This document shows positions 33,121-45,245 of a stretch of DNA of 64,000 nt, piece after piece. Every line of letters starts with the position of its first letter. Positions within the stretch are counted from its first letter, which is position 1. The notes under the pieces were generated by a model. That model worked only from the letters and a program-made list of their open reading frames with translations, did no database searches and was not told where the DNA came from. Origin of the DNA: Buxus sempervirens (lineage: Eukaryota > Streptophyta > Magnoliopsida > Buxales > Buxaceae); the NCBI GenBank assembly GCA_947561395.2, contig OX387184.1, forward strand, positions 26,712,766-26,776,765. Direction: 5' to 3'. The position numbers and the translations under genes are program-made.

Positions 33121-34894
33121 ATGCCGCTTTCTCCTGCCGTTGAATCTCCTCCTGCAAGACAACCTGTTAGATCAAAACGTCCTAATCTCACCAGGTATAA
33201 CTTTGTGGACTCTTTCTATGACAGGTGGGTTAACTCTATGACCCTTGATGAGGAGATTCGCTGGGGTTCCATCCACTTAGGGCATATCCTACACCTCCCT
33301 AAAATTCCCTTTAAGTGGGAAATTATTGAGGCTTTGATTGGACACTGGGTACCTGAATTGAATCTTTTTCGGTTTGATGATAAAGAGATGACTCCTACCA
33401 TAGAAGAAATTGAAACCATCCTTGGCCTAAGATTTTCTGAAAAAGTTGTGAACCCACCTCTAAATCTTAGTTATAAAAAAGAGGCTTCCACTTTCTTGGG
33501 TATAGGGGAGAAGGACCTAGGAAATTCTGATGCACTATTGACCTTGTCCAAGACCTTTTTGACTGAAAAACTTATGAGGAGTGAAGACAAGGATGATAGG
33601 TTTAACGCATTGACTCTGGTAGTGGTCAATCAGTTGCTTTTTCCACGGGGTGACGACCAAGTTGATTTGGCTCTTATCTCAGTTATTTGCCAGGTCAGGG
33701 AACGTGAGAGATTGGCCCCTATGATCTTAGCAGAGATATACCAGGCCCTTACTGACTGCTATTTCAGGAAGAAGAAGCGCTTCCTTGCCTGCGCCCCTAT
33801 CCTACAGGTAAAAAGAAATAATTATTATTATATATTTTTTTCTTCTCTTTTTTTTCTTTCTTCTTCTTCTCTTTTTCTTTTTCTTCCTCTTTTTTTTTTC
33901 TTTTCCTTCTCTTTTCTTTCTTTTTTTTTTTTCTTTCTTTTTTCTTTTTTCTTTTTTTTTTCTTTTTGGAAATAATTTGAAATACTCTCTTTTACCGCAG
34001 CTTTGGTTGCTTGACCATCTTAGCCAGGTTGAAGAAATAACTCGCCGCTTCTTTCCAAGATTGAAAGTTCCTGTTTTGATGAGCAATAGGGGATGTCCTA
34101 ACATCCAAGGTGGCAAGCAAGGCTGGTTCACTTTATTGGGTACTCTCCAGGATGATCAAGTGAGATGGCCTGGCACTTATCAGCCCACTCCAGAGACAGT
34201 GATCAGCTTTAGAGATAAAAACTTTCTGGTCCTAGCAGGCTTGAAATCTGCTGTTCTCTATCTTCCTTTGAGGGTTCTTCGGCAGTTTAGAGCAATCCAG
34301 GGGGTTATGATCCCTATTGGATATGAGAAGCTTTTAGGGCCACTTACACCAGCCACCATGGGGCTAAATACTCAATTAATGAAAGAGTGGTCCTACGTCC
34401 GTTTTCTGCGGGGTCCTGTCTTTTCTGAGTCCCATGTGAAGGACTATCACTTTTGGATCAAAGAGTAGGTGCAGAGTCATGCCCCAGTACCAGAAGATCC
34501 TCCTGTGGTTCTTCCTCCTACTTATGAGGACATTCTGGAGTCTGAAAGGGCAACCCATAGGCGGCTTCATCAAATATGGGTACGGGAGGCTCAAGAACTT
34601 AGGATAAAAGTCCTTGTTTTGGAGAGGAAACTTGAGGAGCAGAAATCTGGCCGTATTGCCATGGAGAAGAAACTTGAAGAACAAAGGCAAGCTCGTTGCT
34701 TTGAAGTCCGAGTGATGCGGAAGAAGTATCAGGATTCCTTGGCCGACCTTAGGGCATTGAAGATCAAGCATTCTTTTTCAGATGAAGTCATCTCCTTCTT
34801 GAGTGATCCTGATGCGGAAGGAGCTTCTGGAATCATTGCAACTCAGGCAGCTAGGATTAGAGAGCTTGAGGAGCAGTTAGGGAGTAGGGATTAG
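33121..34894 (+). pseudogene. Antisense DUF7745-like gene with coiled-coil tail
   Basis: Two exons: 33121-33807 (229 codons) and 34001-34894. The donor is ACAG|GTAAAA; the acceptor CGCAG follows a long T/C-rich tract (33830-33965). The start ATG at 33121 lies in the same frame as the upstream open stretch. The protein has the conserved WGSIHLGHILHLPKIPFKWE, EALIGHWVPELNLFRF and EMTPTIEEIETILGLRF phrases that I associate with the plant DUF7745 family, common near retrotransposons. The end is a Lys/Glu-rich coiled coil (LERKLEEQKSGRIAMEKKLEEQ). An in-frame TAG at 34466-34468 separates the domain from the coiled coil. Otherwise both exons are open, so decay is recent. The biochemical role is unknown. 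It converges tail-to-tail on the pol gene, whose stop is at 35881. Confidence 0.7.
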
Positions 34895-35880
34895 ATTCTT
34901 TTATCTCTTTTTTTTTCATACTTTTATACAAAAGCAAACTCCATTAGTGGAAAGATAATAGATTTAATTCAAAAATAGGTTTTATATTATTGGCCTCAGA
35001 ATTCTCAGATGCTTAAAAAAAACAGAAGTTTTATGAAAAAGTATTTGATTTCTCATCACTGGCCAAAGTATAGTTTTTTTTTTTTTGAAAGCTGATCCAA
35101 AACACTTAATCACATATAATTAAAGGAATTAAAATCAGGTTGAATAATGAAAAGGGTAGTCCAAGCAATAGGGAGAGACCAAATCTGTCTACCCCGTGAC
35201 CTTTAGAATCATCCTCTAATGGCTTTACCTTCATGATTGACCCTGCTAATTTGCTCAGTTTCCCGTGCTCATGCTGATTACATTTGGACCACATGATCAA
35301 CTCAACCTTTGATTTTTTCCTCTTTTTTTTTTTTTGCCCTTCTTGCCCCTAGTGCCCATTACGGTTTTCACTAGGGTTGGCCTCTGCATTCCGTCATCAC
35401 CAATCTTACTCTGAAAGTTGAATGAATATACTAAAATCACCGAGGGCTTAATAATAGGATGAAACAAAGGCTAAGCTCGGTTTATGAAAGAAAAGGTATT
35501 AAAGGCTCAAAATTTTCTAAGTGTGAAAATGGGTCAACCGGACTTATAGTCATGGTGAATTCAATCCCATTCCCCTTTATTTTGTATTTGGCTTTCATTT
35601 GCCCCTATTTTTTCTTTTTTTTTATTTTTTATTTTTATTTTTTCTTTTTGCCCCTATTGGCTTTGCCCTTATTGGCCTTGCCCCAGTATGAGACTGTAAG
35701 TCCAGTTTAGGTTTAACAAAAAAAACGAACAGGCTCAAATTGGCTTGACTAGGGATGCAAATTTTGGGATATAAGGAAAAATGGCCTCAGATCATTTCCT
35801 AGTAATATTCATTCATGGAAAATATCTCTTTACTGCATCAGAGTTAATTGGCTCAGGAAAATCCTTCCCATCCATTTCTG
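34895..35880. other. Spacer between the convergent antisense gene and pol
   Basis: AT-rich with homopolymer T tracts (35303-35340, 35605-35650) and repeated TTGCCCCTAT/CTTGCCCC phrases. No gene is visible. At the right edge it includes the frameshifted 3' end of pol. Confidence 0.5.
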
Positions 35881-38800
35881 TTAAGATGAGAGCACCCCCT
35901 GATAGGACCTTCTTGACAACATAAGGCCCTTCCCAATTTGGTTTAAACTTTCCACGAGGATCTTCCAAAAGGGTAATATTTTCTTCACTACTAAATTTCC
36001 TTCTTGGAAAGTTCTGGGCTTCACCTTCTTATTGTAAGCCCTGGCCATTCTCTTCTGATACAATTGGCCATGACAAAGTGCTTTTAATCGCTTTTCCTCT
36101 ATTAGATTGAGTTGATCATGTCTTGATTGTATCCATTCAGCTTCTTCTAATTCTGCTTCCATTAGCACTCTTAATGAAGGTATTTCCACTTTCACTGGTA
36201 AAACTGCTTCCATTCCATATACTAAGGAGTACGGGGTTGCCCCTGTAGAAGTTCGAATTGAGGTTCTGTAAGCATGTAGAGCAAGTGGCAACATTTCATG
36301 CCAATCTTTAAAACTCACTACCATCTTCTGAATGATCTTCTTTATATTCTTATTTGCTGCTTCTACTGCCCCATTCATCTTTGGTCTATAAGGAGCTGAC
36401 TTATGATGAGTGATCTGAAATTGTTCACACATCTTCCTCATGTCTTTGTTCTTAAGGTTCGAAGCATTGTCTGTTACTATGGCACTTGGCAAACCGTAGC
36501 AACAAATGATATTGTGCTTTAAGAATTTCAAAACGTGGCTACTTGTAATGTTTGCATATGAAGCTGCCTCTACCCACTTGGTGAAGTAATCAATTGCTAC
36601 AAGTATAAACCTGTGTCCATTTGATGCCTTTGGAGAGATCATTCCAATGACATCTATACCCCACATAGAGAAAGGCCACGGAGATGTCATACTGTGTAAT
36701 TCACTTGGGGGTGCATTCTTGTTATCCGCATACACTTGGCATAAATGACACCTTTTAACGTGTATATAGCAATCATGCTCCATAGTTGACCAGTAATATC
36801 CCAATCGCAGAATCTTCTTGGCAAGCATATGCCCATTCATATGGGGTCCACACAATCCTCCATGTATCGTTTCAACTATCCTTTCTAACTCAGTCTTTGC
36901 AACACATCTGAGTAGTATATCATTGTGTGATCTTTTGTACAACTGACCACCACTTAGTAAGAACTGTCCTGCCAACCTCTGTATTGTTCTTTTCTCTGTA
37001 GAGGTGACATTTTTTGGCAAACTTCGATCATTTAGGAAGTTCTTAATATCTTGAAACCATGGTACTTCTTCTTCTGGGATTTCTTCTAAAACAAGGCAAT
37101 AAGCTGGTTCATCTCTGACTTCAATTTCCAGTGGTCTAATATCAACACCTACTGGCATACTGACCATTGAAGCCAATGTTGCTAGAGCATCCGCAAACTG
37201 ATTTTTGGCCCTTGGCATATAATTGAAGGAAATTCGAGTAAATTTGGTGCTTATTTCTTCCAAATACTGGTGATAGGGGATCAATTTGTGATCCTTGGTT
37301 TTCCATTCACCAGTTGTTTGGAAGATGATAAGACTCGAATCCCCGTATACGTCAAGTTCCTTTACTCCATGGTCTAAAGCAGCTTGCAATCCAATTATGC
37401 ATGTTTCATACTCTGCTATATTGTTTGTGCATTGGAACCTTAACTTCACTGCGATTGGGATGTGTGCCCCATCTGGCTTGATCAAAACAGCCCCTATTCC
37501 ATTTCCATTCATATTGGCGGCCCCATCAAAAAACATTTGCCAAGAGCTTTCTCCTTCTTCTTCTTCAGTAAACAGGATTGCCTCATCAGGAAAATTAGTC
37601 TTCAAAGGTTGGTATTCTGGTAAAGGGTGTGCGGCTAGGTGATCAGCTATGGCTTGACCTTTAATGGCTTTTTGTGTGATATAGGTGAGGTCAAATTCAG
37701 AGAGTAACAACTGCCATTTTGCTGTTTTGCCAGTTAAAGCTGGTTTCTCAAATAGATACTTCAAAGGGTCCATTCGGGATATCAATAAGGTGGAGTGACT
37801 AAGGAAATAGTGCCTCAGTCTTTGAGTGGCCCACACTAAGGCACAACAAGTCTTTTTCAAAGGGGAATACTTTGCTTCATATTCTGTAAATTTCTTGCTT
37901 AGGTAATAAATCGCCCTTTCCTTTCTGCCTGTATCGTCATGCTGTCCTAAGACACACCCCATTGACGTCTCCAAAACAGACAAATATAAAATCAATGGTC
38001 TTCCTGGAGTTGGTGGTACTAGTACAGGTGGGTTCAACAAATATTCCTTTATTGTGTCAAAGGCTTCTTGGCAATCGTCATTCCAGACTGTCGGGTTATT
38101 CTTTCTTAGAAGCTTGAAAATTGGTTCACAGATAGCGGTGAGCTGTGCTATGAACCGACTTATGTACTGAATCCTTCCAAGAAAACCACGAACTTCCTTC
38201 TCCGTTCTAGGTGATGGCATTTCGATGATTGCTTTAGCTTTAGCTGGGTCTATCTCAATTCCCCTTCTACTTACTATAAAGCCCAATAATTTTCCTGATG
38301 TAGCCCCAAAGACACATTTTGCAGGGTTAAGCCTTAGACTATATTTCCTGAGCCGGTCAAACACCTTCTTCAAATTGATCAAGTGGTTTTCTTCTTCACA
38401 TGATTTGGCTATCATATCATCCACATAGACCTCCATCTCCTTATGGATCATATCATGGAATAAGGCTGTCATGGCCCGTTGGTAGGTTGCCCCGGCATTC
38501 TTAAGCCCAAATGGCATGACAGTGTAATGGAAGGTACCCCAAGGTGTAATGAAGGCTGTTTTTTCTTGATCCTCCTTCGCCATATTAATCTGATTGTACC
38601 CAGAAAACCCGTCCATGAATGAGAACAGGCTATGTACCGCAGTGTTATCCACCAAGATGTCTATGTGTGGAAGTGGAAAATCATCCTTTGGGCTTGCCTT
38701 ATTCAAATCTCTATAATCTACGCACATTCTGACCTTTCCATCCTTCTTTGGCACTGGTACTATATTTACAAGCCATTCAGGGTATGTGGAAACCGCCAAG

Positions 38801-39399
38801 AATCCTGCTTGGAACTGCTTAACCACTTCATCTTTGACCTTTAAAGTCCATTCTGGTTTTAACCTTCTCAGTTTCTGCTTAACTGGCTTGGCATCTGGTA
38901 AAATGGGTAGCCTGTGCATCACCATATCTGTGTCTAATCCTGGCATATCCCGATACGACCATGCAAATACATCTTCATAATCAGCCAAGAACCGTATCAT
39001 TTCATCCCGCTGTACCTCAGATAAGCATACCCCAATCTTTACTATCTTTGGGTCATCTTCGGTCCCTAGGTTTATTGATATGGTCTCTTCAATATTGGGT
39101 TGGACCCCCTTTTCATGACGCTCTAATTGATATGTGATTTCTTTTGGAACGTCCTTTTCTTCGTCCTCGGTCTCTTCTTCAACCCCCATTAGGTCAAAGT
39201 CGAGCTCAAGGTCGAAGTCATACTCATCCTGATCCAATTCCGTTTGCTTATATGGTTCATAAATGGTTTGGACCTTTTTGAAAACTTTATCTTTTCTAGA
39301 AAAAATTGAAAAATCTTTTTGTGTTTTTTGAGAGCCTTCTACAAAATCTTTCCCTGAAGACGAAGGCTCATTAAAACCTTCAGGGAAAGGGCATTCCAC
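35881..39399 (-). pseudogene. Ty3-gypsy pol: RT, RNase H, archaeal-type RNase H, integrase (1172 aa open)
   Basis: The replication enzymes of the element. RT spans about residues 180-400, with FMDGFSGYNQI (catalytic D263) and YVDDMIAKS (325-333). A Ty3-type RNase H covers about 430-560. An extra archaeal-type RNase H covers about 620-745 (FFDGAANMNGNG with D625, E663, D687, FADALATLAS), which is diagnostic for the Tat lineage. Integrase spans about 840-1110, with an HHCC-like finger (H...H, CHLC) and D916, D977, E1013 spaced as D-D(35)E. The end is out of frame after KKIL near 35975, where the expected C-terminal tail continues in another frame. The N-terminal side is separated from the upstream linker by a frameshift in an A-run at about 39405-39415. 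The core motifs are intact, so the enzyme region is young. Confidence 0.92.
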
Positions 39400-39434
39400 T
39401 AATGGAGTTTTTTTTTGGAAGCCATGTCTGTTTG

Positions 39435-39944
39435 CTAAACAAACGCGGCTTCAAAAGTAAGAGGAGTTTCCTCCCAATTATTTAGAATAAAAGAATCTGG
39501 GGCAGGGATACAAGCCTGCTCCTCAAGCTCAGGGTCTGCGTCTGAAATCACCAATACTGGGTGAGTTGCATCGCCTGCTTCTTCTGTAGGGCCAGTTCCA
39601 GATGGAACTTCTACTGCAGCCCAATCAATAAAGGGTAGCTCCTCTGCTACTTTTTCTTGGTTGCCTTCTGTCATGGCAAAAAATGCTCCAATGTCCTCTG
39701 AAAAATCCTGCTCCTGTTCTGTATGTGGCCCAGGCCCATCCGACGCTTGTGGAGGTAGAGGTGGAACATATGGTTGTACGGTTGAGGATTTGGGTTTCTG
39801 GAATGGGTTGATATTGTAGTATGGAGGTTTAGACTGATCCTCAGGAGGAGACAGCTGAATCATGTGAGAAAGCTTAGGAAAAGTTTCCCTGATGTGCGGG
39901 AATTTTATGTCTTCTATTTCCTTCTGACTTTTCCATTTTCTTGG
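39435..39944 (-). pseudogene. Pro-pol linker segment, downstream part
   Basis: An open frame on the minus strand, Pro/Glu-rich and acidic, in the same element between protease and RT. It is cut on its 5' side by the solo LTR at 39945-43201. The frame that appears to run into the LTR (to 40007) is a chance extension. The other piece is at 43207-43387. Confidence 0.65.
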
Positions 39945-40690
39945 TGTAAGCACCTCATTTTTGCACCTCCCAAAATACAGAAAATGAAATTTTAATTGAA
40001 AAGTCAAACTTGAGAAAAGTCAAACTTGAGAAAGTCAAAAAGTTGACTTTTTATCTGGTGCAAATCAGTTGCCATGCTTCCCACCATTGGAAAGAGGATT
40101 CCGATACGATTCTAATGGAGCAGAGTTTGCTCAAATCGGAGTCCAGATGAAGAAGTTATGGACTGGTCAAATCTGAGAAAAGCAGAAATTGATTTTCTGC
40201 TAAACCCCAGATCAGCTACCTCATTTGATACCAGCAGAAAGAGCATCTCGACACGATTCCAACGCAACTGAGTTTGCTGGAATCGGAGTCCCGGATAAGG
40301 AAATATGAGCAAAACCGGCTCCCGGACGCGACCCGGCACTTCTGCTAAAAAACTCGAATTTGCTGCTAAACTGAAATTCAGTGGATAGGGAATCTCGCAC
40401 TGATTCCAACGCCACTAAGTTTGCTAAAATCGGATATTAGATGAGTGAGTTGTGGGCAGTTGAAGTTTCTGAAAATCTGCACACGTGGCAAATAGTGAAG
40501 AAAGAGCAGCAGAATGAAAAGTCTTGCATTAAAAAATAATCTAATTAAAGCATTTGAAATAAAAGAAAAAGAAAGAATTAAAAGATGCATGTGCATCCAA
40601 AACTTAACACAAAAAATCCTAATATAATAATAATAAAAGTACATAAAGAAAAAAATAAAAATAAAAAAGAAAATAAAAAAACATGTGGTT

Positions 40691-40773
40691 GGATGAATTC
40701 TCCATGTGGAGAATTCGTCCAAGCCTTCCCCAAGCAAGACTTAGCCTCCAAGTTTACTTGGAGGCTAAGTCTT
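40691..40773 (+). repeat. Two adjacent hairpins upstream of the LTR TATA
   Basis: The first has arms 40691-40704 and 40707-40720 (14 bp, one mismatch, 2-nt spacer). The second has perfect 18-bp arms 40736-40753 and 40756-40773 with a TT spacer. Part of the second right arm repeats directly at about 40790-40822. Confidence 0.85.
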
Positions 40774-41993
40774 GAAGCAATGATGCTTAAACTTGGAGGC
40801 TAAGTCTTGAAGCAATGATGCATAATCATTGCTTATATTTAAAAAAAGGCACAAATAAAAAGTGGGTAAAGTTTTGGTGATAAAGCAAGAAATAAATTAG
40901 CTTTTGGTCATTGCTTATAAAAAGAAAAAAACCTAGCAAAAGGGGGGGTCGGCTCATTGTTGGGTGGATTTTGGTTTTGATCCCCCAAGCTCTCTTGATC
41001 TCTCCCAAGCTCCTCCATTCTCTCTCCCAAGCTTCTCCATCCCTCCTTGCCTTCCAAGCCCTCCAAACATCACTTGAAGGCTCTTCCACTCCGGTTTCTC
41101 TTCTTCTTCTCCACTCTCACTCAAGCAAAGGGGGAAGGCTTGCTGTTGGTGGTGCCAAGAGAGGCTCCAGCATTGGTCCTAGCTCCAAGGAGGCTCCACA
41201 CATCTTCTACAAGGGTTTTAAACCCAAGGTGAGTTTCCTTGTACCTTGGTGATTCACATATATGAATATAGCATGATTTGAAGTGCATCATATTGTATGC
41301 ATGTTGTATACTTGCTGTTTAGCACTAGGTTCATGTTTTCTTCCTTTATTCCCGTCATTTGTTTCACATCTTCTACAAGGGTTTTAAACCCAAGGTAGGG
41401 TGAATATCCTGGGTGGATCGAAGGGAGAAAGGGGATTCTTTGGACTTGGTTTTAGTATGGTATGAGGTTGCTAGTGTACTTGCATGATGTTGTTTGCTCC
41501 TCCGTTCATCAAGGGAGTGTGTTCCCTTAATGTATTCTCTAATGTATCCCACATGTAACCCCCCATCCTCATCCCTTCTTGTTGGTTGCTCTCCTGCTAA
41601 GTGGCTTTTATGAGCATGATTAGAGATAAAGTGTGCATATGTAGAGATGCTAGAAAGCTTAGTGATTAAGGGAGCATGTGTTCCTTTGTGCAAGCATGAC
41701 CACCTCCCCTGGTAGCCCGTTATCATGACTCGCATGAGTTGCTGCTGGAGGTAGCAGCAACACCCCCATGGCCATACTTGTCTTCCTTTTTAGTTGTTCA
41801 AGGTCAAGTCCCAATATTGCTTTCAATCTCCTTGTTTGTCTTCGGGTTAGAAATCCCCTTTGAGAGAAGCCAAGTGGCTTTCGTCTATACCACTATGGGC
41901 TCACACAGGAGCCCATACAATCCCTAGAACACCCCAAGAGGCCTAAGAAACCAAGCCCATAGCAAAAATCTGGAAAAATAGCTTTTGTAGGTT

Positions 41994-42137
41994 GATCCGG
42001 CAACTCAGGCCGGATCAACATAGACCTGTGTGTAGCCGGCAACATATGCCGGATACACAGAGACCCATGTGTAGCCGGCAGTAGATGCCGGATACACGGA
42101 GACTTGTGTGTAACCGGCATCTCAGGCCGGCTACACT
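41994..42137 (+). repeat. Array of four (G/A)CCGGCA...GCCGGAT dyads
   Basis: Four palindromes of the type TAGCCGGCA-spacer-TGCCGGATACAC, the same design and even the same spacer (ACTCAG) as in the family-2 LTR at 4657-4805. Here it lies about 1.1 kb downstream of the TATA box. Confidence 0.85.
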
Positions 42138-43206
42138 GCCAGAATGTGTTTTTTGCCATTTTCATGATTTTGTGCAATATTTTGAATTGTTTGATCAAAT
42201 CCGAATGAACCAGAAGGGTTTCCGGGCCATCCGGAAACCCAAAATGGGCCATGGATCGACCCGGTCCAAATTGATTCCAGGTGGGCCCTCCAACGGGGCC
42301 CACCAAGCCCGACCAACCCATTCATGCTTAAATAAGATAAATAAAAGATTTGAGTGGGCCAGACCACTTGAGGCCCACCCAAGCCCTAGTTGGGCCATGC
42401 ATGCTTAAAGTAGATTGTGGTTTGGCCGAGACCACGGGCAAGGCCTATCGGGCCCACTAAGCCCATGAACCCAACCAACTTAGGGTTTCAGAACCCTAAC
42501 TCAGGAAGTCTTGGGCTTTCAAGCCCAAGCCCAGGTAAAGGGCCCCAAGCCCAATGCTTGGCCCATTTTTGGCACAATTAACAAAGATAAATTAAACCAC
42601 TTGGCAACCAATTATGTGGCCCACTCAAAGGCCCACCAACAGTCCCGGCCCACTTGTGCATAGAAATCAAATTTAATCAAACTTGGAATTTAAATAAAAT
42701 CAATTTACTTAAACCGAAGCCCAAAGGGCCTCTCAGGTTTAGACTGAGGCCCACCAGGGGACATGTGGGCTCAACCAAGCCCACCAAGGAATCCGCGGGC
42801 CTTCCAATGGGGCCCGCCCAATCAGACTCACATCACTTTAATTAAAAAGATAAAATCAAGTAAAGGGACCCACACCACTTTGGCGGTCCCGCCAGACTTA
42901 ATCAAATCACATGCCGGAATAGGAATCGGGTGAGTGAGAGACCAATTGAGTTGACTCAAACCAAGGAAACTTATGGGACCCGTCATTCGACGGGGTGGAC
43001 TGGGGCGTCTACGGACTTCCCCAGATCGCAACCGAGCCCCTACTTAGAATCTCAAAGCCGTAGACCAAAAGCCTTAGTAGAAGAACTTAGGCATCCAGGT
43101 GTCTGCCTGCACCCCATCAGGCAGTGGCGACTCCAAACAAATCCCGAGGCACGCATCGTTTTGCGTGCGCCTCGTCGTGCGACCGAAATAGGGTGCGCAC
43201 ACTTGG

Positions 43207-43387
43207 CTTGGACCCCAACCCTGCTCTGTGAACCATCTTCTTAACCTGTACCGGTTCTATCCTTCCTTGTAGGTTAACCCCTAGACCTTTTCCAGGGTGA
43301 AAATGGTACTTTTCTAGCACATTCTTGACCATTTTCTCAGCACAGGTCAATTTTCCTTCTTTTTCCTGATACCCCCCAGGTATATAA
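43207..43387 (-). pseudogene. Pro-pol linker segment with G-patch-like motif
   Basis: About 180 bp of retrotransposon coding left between two nested LTRs. On the minus strand it encodes a G-patch-like phrase (FHPGKGLGVNLQGRIEPVQV), which plant Ty3 polyproteins carry between protease and RT. It places both LTR insertions inside one coding region. Confidence 0.8.
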
Positions 43388-44227
43388 TGTAGTGCCCCAG
43401 ATCCGGGTCTGCCCTATCACAGCACCAACCCGCACCCGAGACCTACTTATGGGCCCAATAGAACCTGATAAACACAATTTCATGGGCAATTACAATGTAA
43501 TGATCAGAGTGCATAAGATAAAGAAGCATGGAATTTAAAATTTTCCATATAATAAAAGGGCATCTGTGTAATAACTCCAAAATACAACATTTAGGTATAC
43601 AAAAGGCTACTAAGATCTCTCCATCACTGCCTCTCACATGAGCATTCATATACAAGAATGATAATTTAAAGATAACTCCCATGTCTACAAATCCAAAAAG
43701 AATAATTACATTCCCATTGATAGTTTCTAGGAACTAAATACAATAACATAAAGAGAACCCCTACTACGGATAATAAAAGTCCTCGGGCCTGTGCTCAAGC
43801 TCACCCTCAATAGCTGCCCCAATACGTGGCTCACCAAACGGATCTGAAAACAAATCCGGTAAAACAAAACGTGTGAGACTTAAAGTCCCAGCAAGTAGCA
43901 AACATGCATGAATGGAAGCAGTTAATACAATTCACATAATATCATGATTGGAATAGTTTAGGCAATTTATATAACATCATGAGTAGAGGCAGTTTATGCT
44001 ATTCATATTCTCAAGTCAAACATCTTAATAATATAACCCATAAAAATTAGCTAACAAACCTGGTAGGACTAATAATGTAAGACAAACCTGTAGAGCTCAC
44101 GATGTAGGACAAACCTTTATCAGCAGTTACTAGAACCAATATCACATCCCACAAACCAAGATATAGTACTAAGTTCACAAACCAAGTGGAATTCCCCATC
44201 CACTACCATTTGGTCTAGGCCAAGTGA

Positions 44228-44324
44228 GATCTACACCGTCACTGGCATTCAACAAAGGGGGCAAGTGAGATCTACACCGTCACTGCCATTCAACCACGAC
44301 CAAGTGAGATCTACACCGTCACTT
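44228..44324. repeat. Three copies of AAGTGAGATCTACACCGTCACT
   Basis: Near-perfect direct repeats at about 44230, 44267 and 44303 inside the 4.35 kb LTR, separated by CATTCAAC-containing spacers. Confidence 0.85.
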
Positions 44325-45004
44325 AAATCACATAGAAGAAACTTATCACAGCTTTACCAAATCAAATTAATATTCCCAATGCGTAAGAACTAACCAACAA
44401 GCACTTCGCAGCCAAAGCCAATTCACAGTAAAACACATACCCCTTAAGGTCCACGAATTACGCAATTAAGAAGTGGGATAATCTTAGGATCCCCAATAAA
44501 GTCACCATACCAAAAATCAACGGATTCCGAGACAAAAAGTTTTGGACCTCAAAAATATTCTAAGTATGGATAAAAACGTTGACTTTTCGGTGTCGAATTT
44601 TTCTAGACAAATCTACAAGGAGTTTGGGGCTCAATTTCTGGTTGTAGTCTATTGGAGGGTATACAAATCATCTAGAATTTTCTGGGCTTCTGAATCATTC
44701 ATTTGGATATCAAACTCGAAAAGTGGCCCTTTTTGAAAATCGGGGAAACTGGGAATTTAGGCACAAACTGAAAAGTTGACTTTTTATTGGTTGGGAATTG
44801 GGCCCTGGGAGTATTTTTATTGGTTTCAAATGGGGGGTAAAACCTTATTTACATGTAAAGACTTAAGTAAATGGAGCAATAAATACACAGGACATTTACT
44901 TACATGTCTTTCATGTAATAAGGGTGCTATGCGAGAGCCTTGGCTTGGTTGGGAAAGGGTTTGAGAGAAAAAGGCTAAACAAATCATGAAACAGGGTCCA
45001 CGAT

Positions 45005-45245
45005 TAGGTCGTGGATTAATCGCCCAGAGGCGATTAGCTCAATGTTCGGGCGTTAAGGCTAAAGGTTCGCGCGCCCAGGTTTAAAACAGGTTCAGCGCGC
45101 GCGCGGTAAGGTTTAACGTTCGCGCGCTAAGGTCGCGATTAGCCCTGGGCGATTAATCCTGTTTCGCGATTTATTTTAACAGAACCTGATTTTTTGGGGT
45201 CTTGGCTCAGGATTAATCGCCAAGTTGCAGGATTAATCGCCACCT
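45005..45245. repeat. CG-rich dyad cluster (GATTAATCGCC, CGCGCG)
   Basis: Multiple GATTAATCGCC/GGCGATTA and TTCGCGCGC motifs in about 240 bp within the 4.35 kb LTR, about 600 bp downstream of its minus-strand TATA. The composition is unlike the AT-rich surroundings. Confidence 0.75.

Larger units (their letters stand above)
39945..43201 (+). mobile_element. Solo LTR, 3.26 kb, nested in the retrotransposon
   Basis: TGTAAGCACCTCATT...GGGTGCGCACA with perfect TSD CTTGG (39940-39944, 43202-43206). TATAAAAA is at 40916-40923 and a donor-like CCAAG|GTGAGT has its GT at 41229. Three diverged copies of a block with GAGTTTGCT...AATCGGAGTCC lie at about 40100, 40255 and 40400. There are two strong hairpins at 40691-40773 and a palindrome array at 41994-42137. 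GTGGCGACTCC lies about 70 bp before the 3' end. It splits the pro-pol linker. A 213-bp relative is at 20420-20632. Confidence 0.94.
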
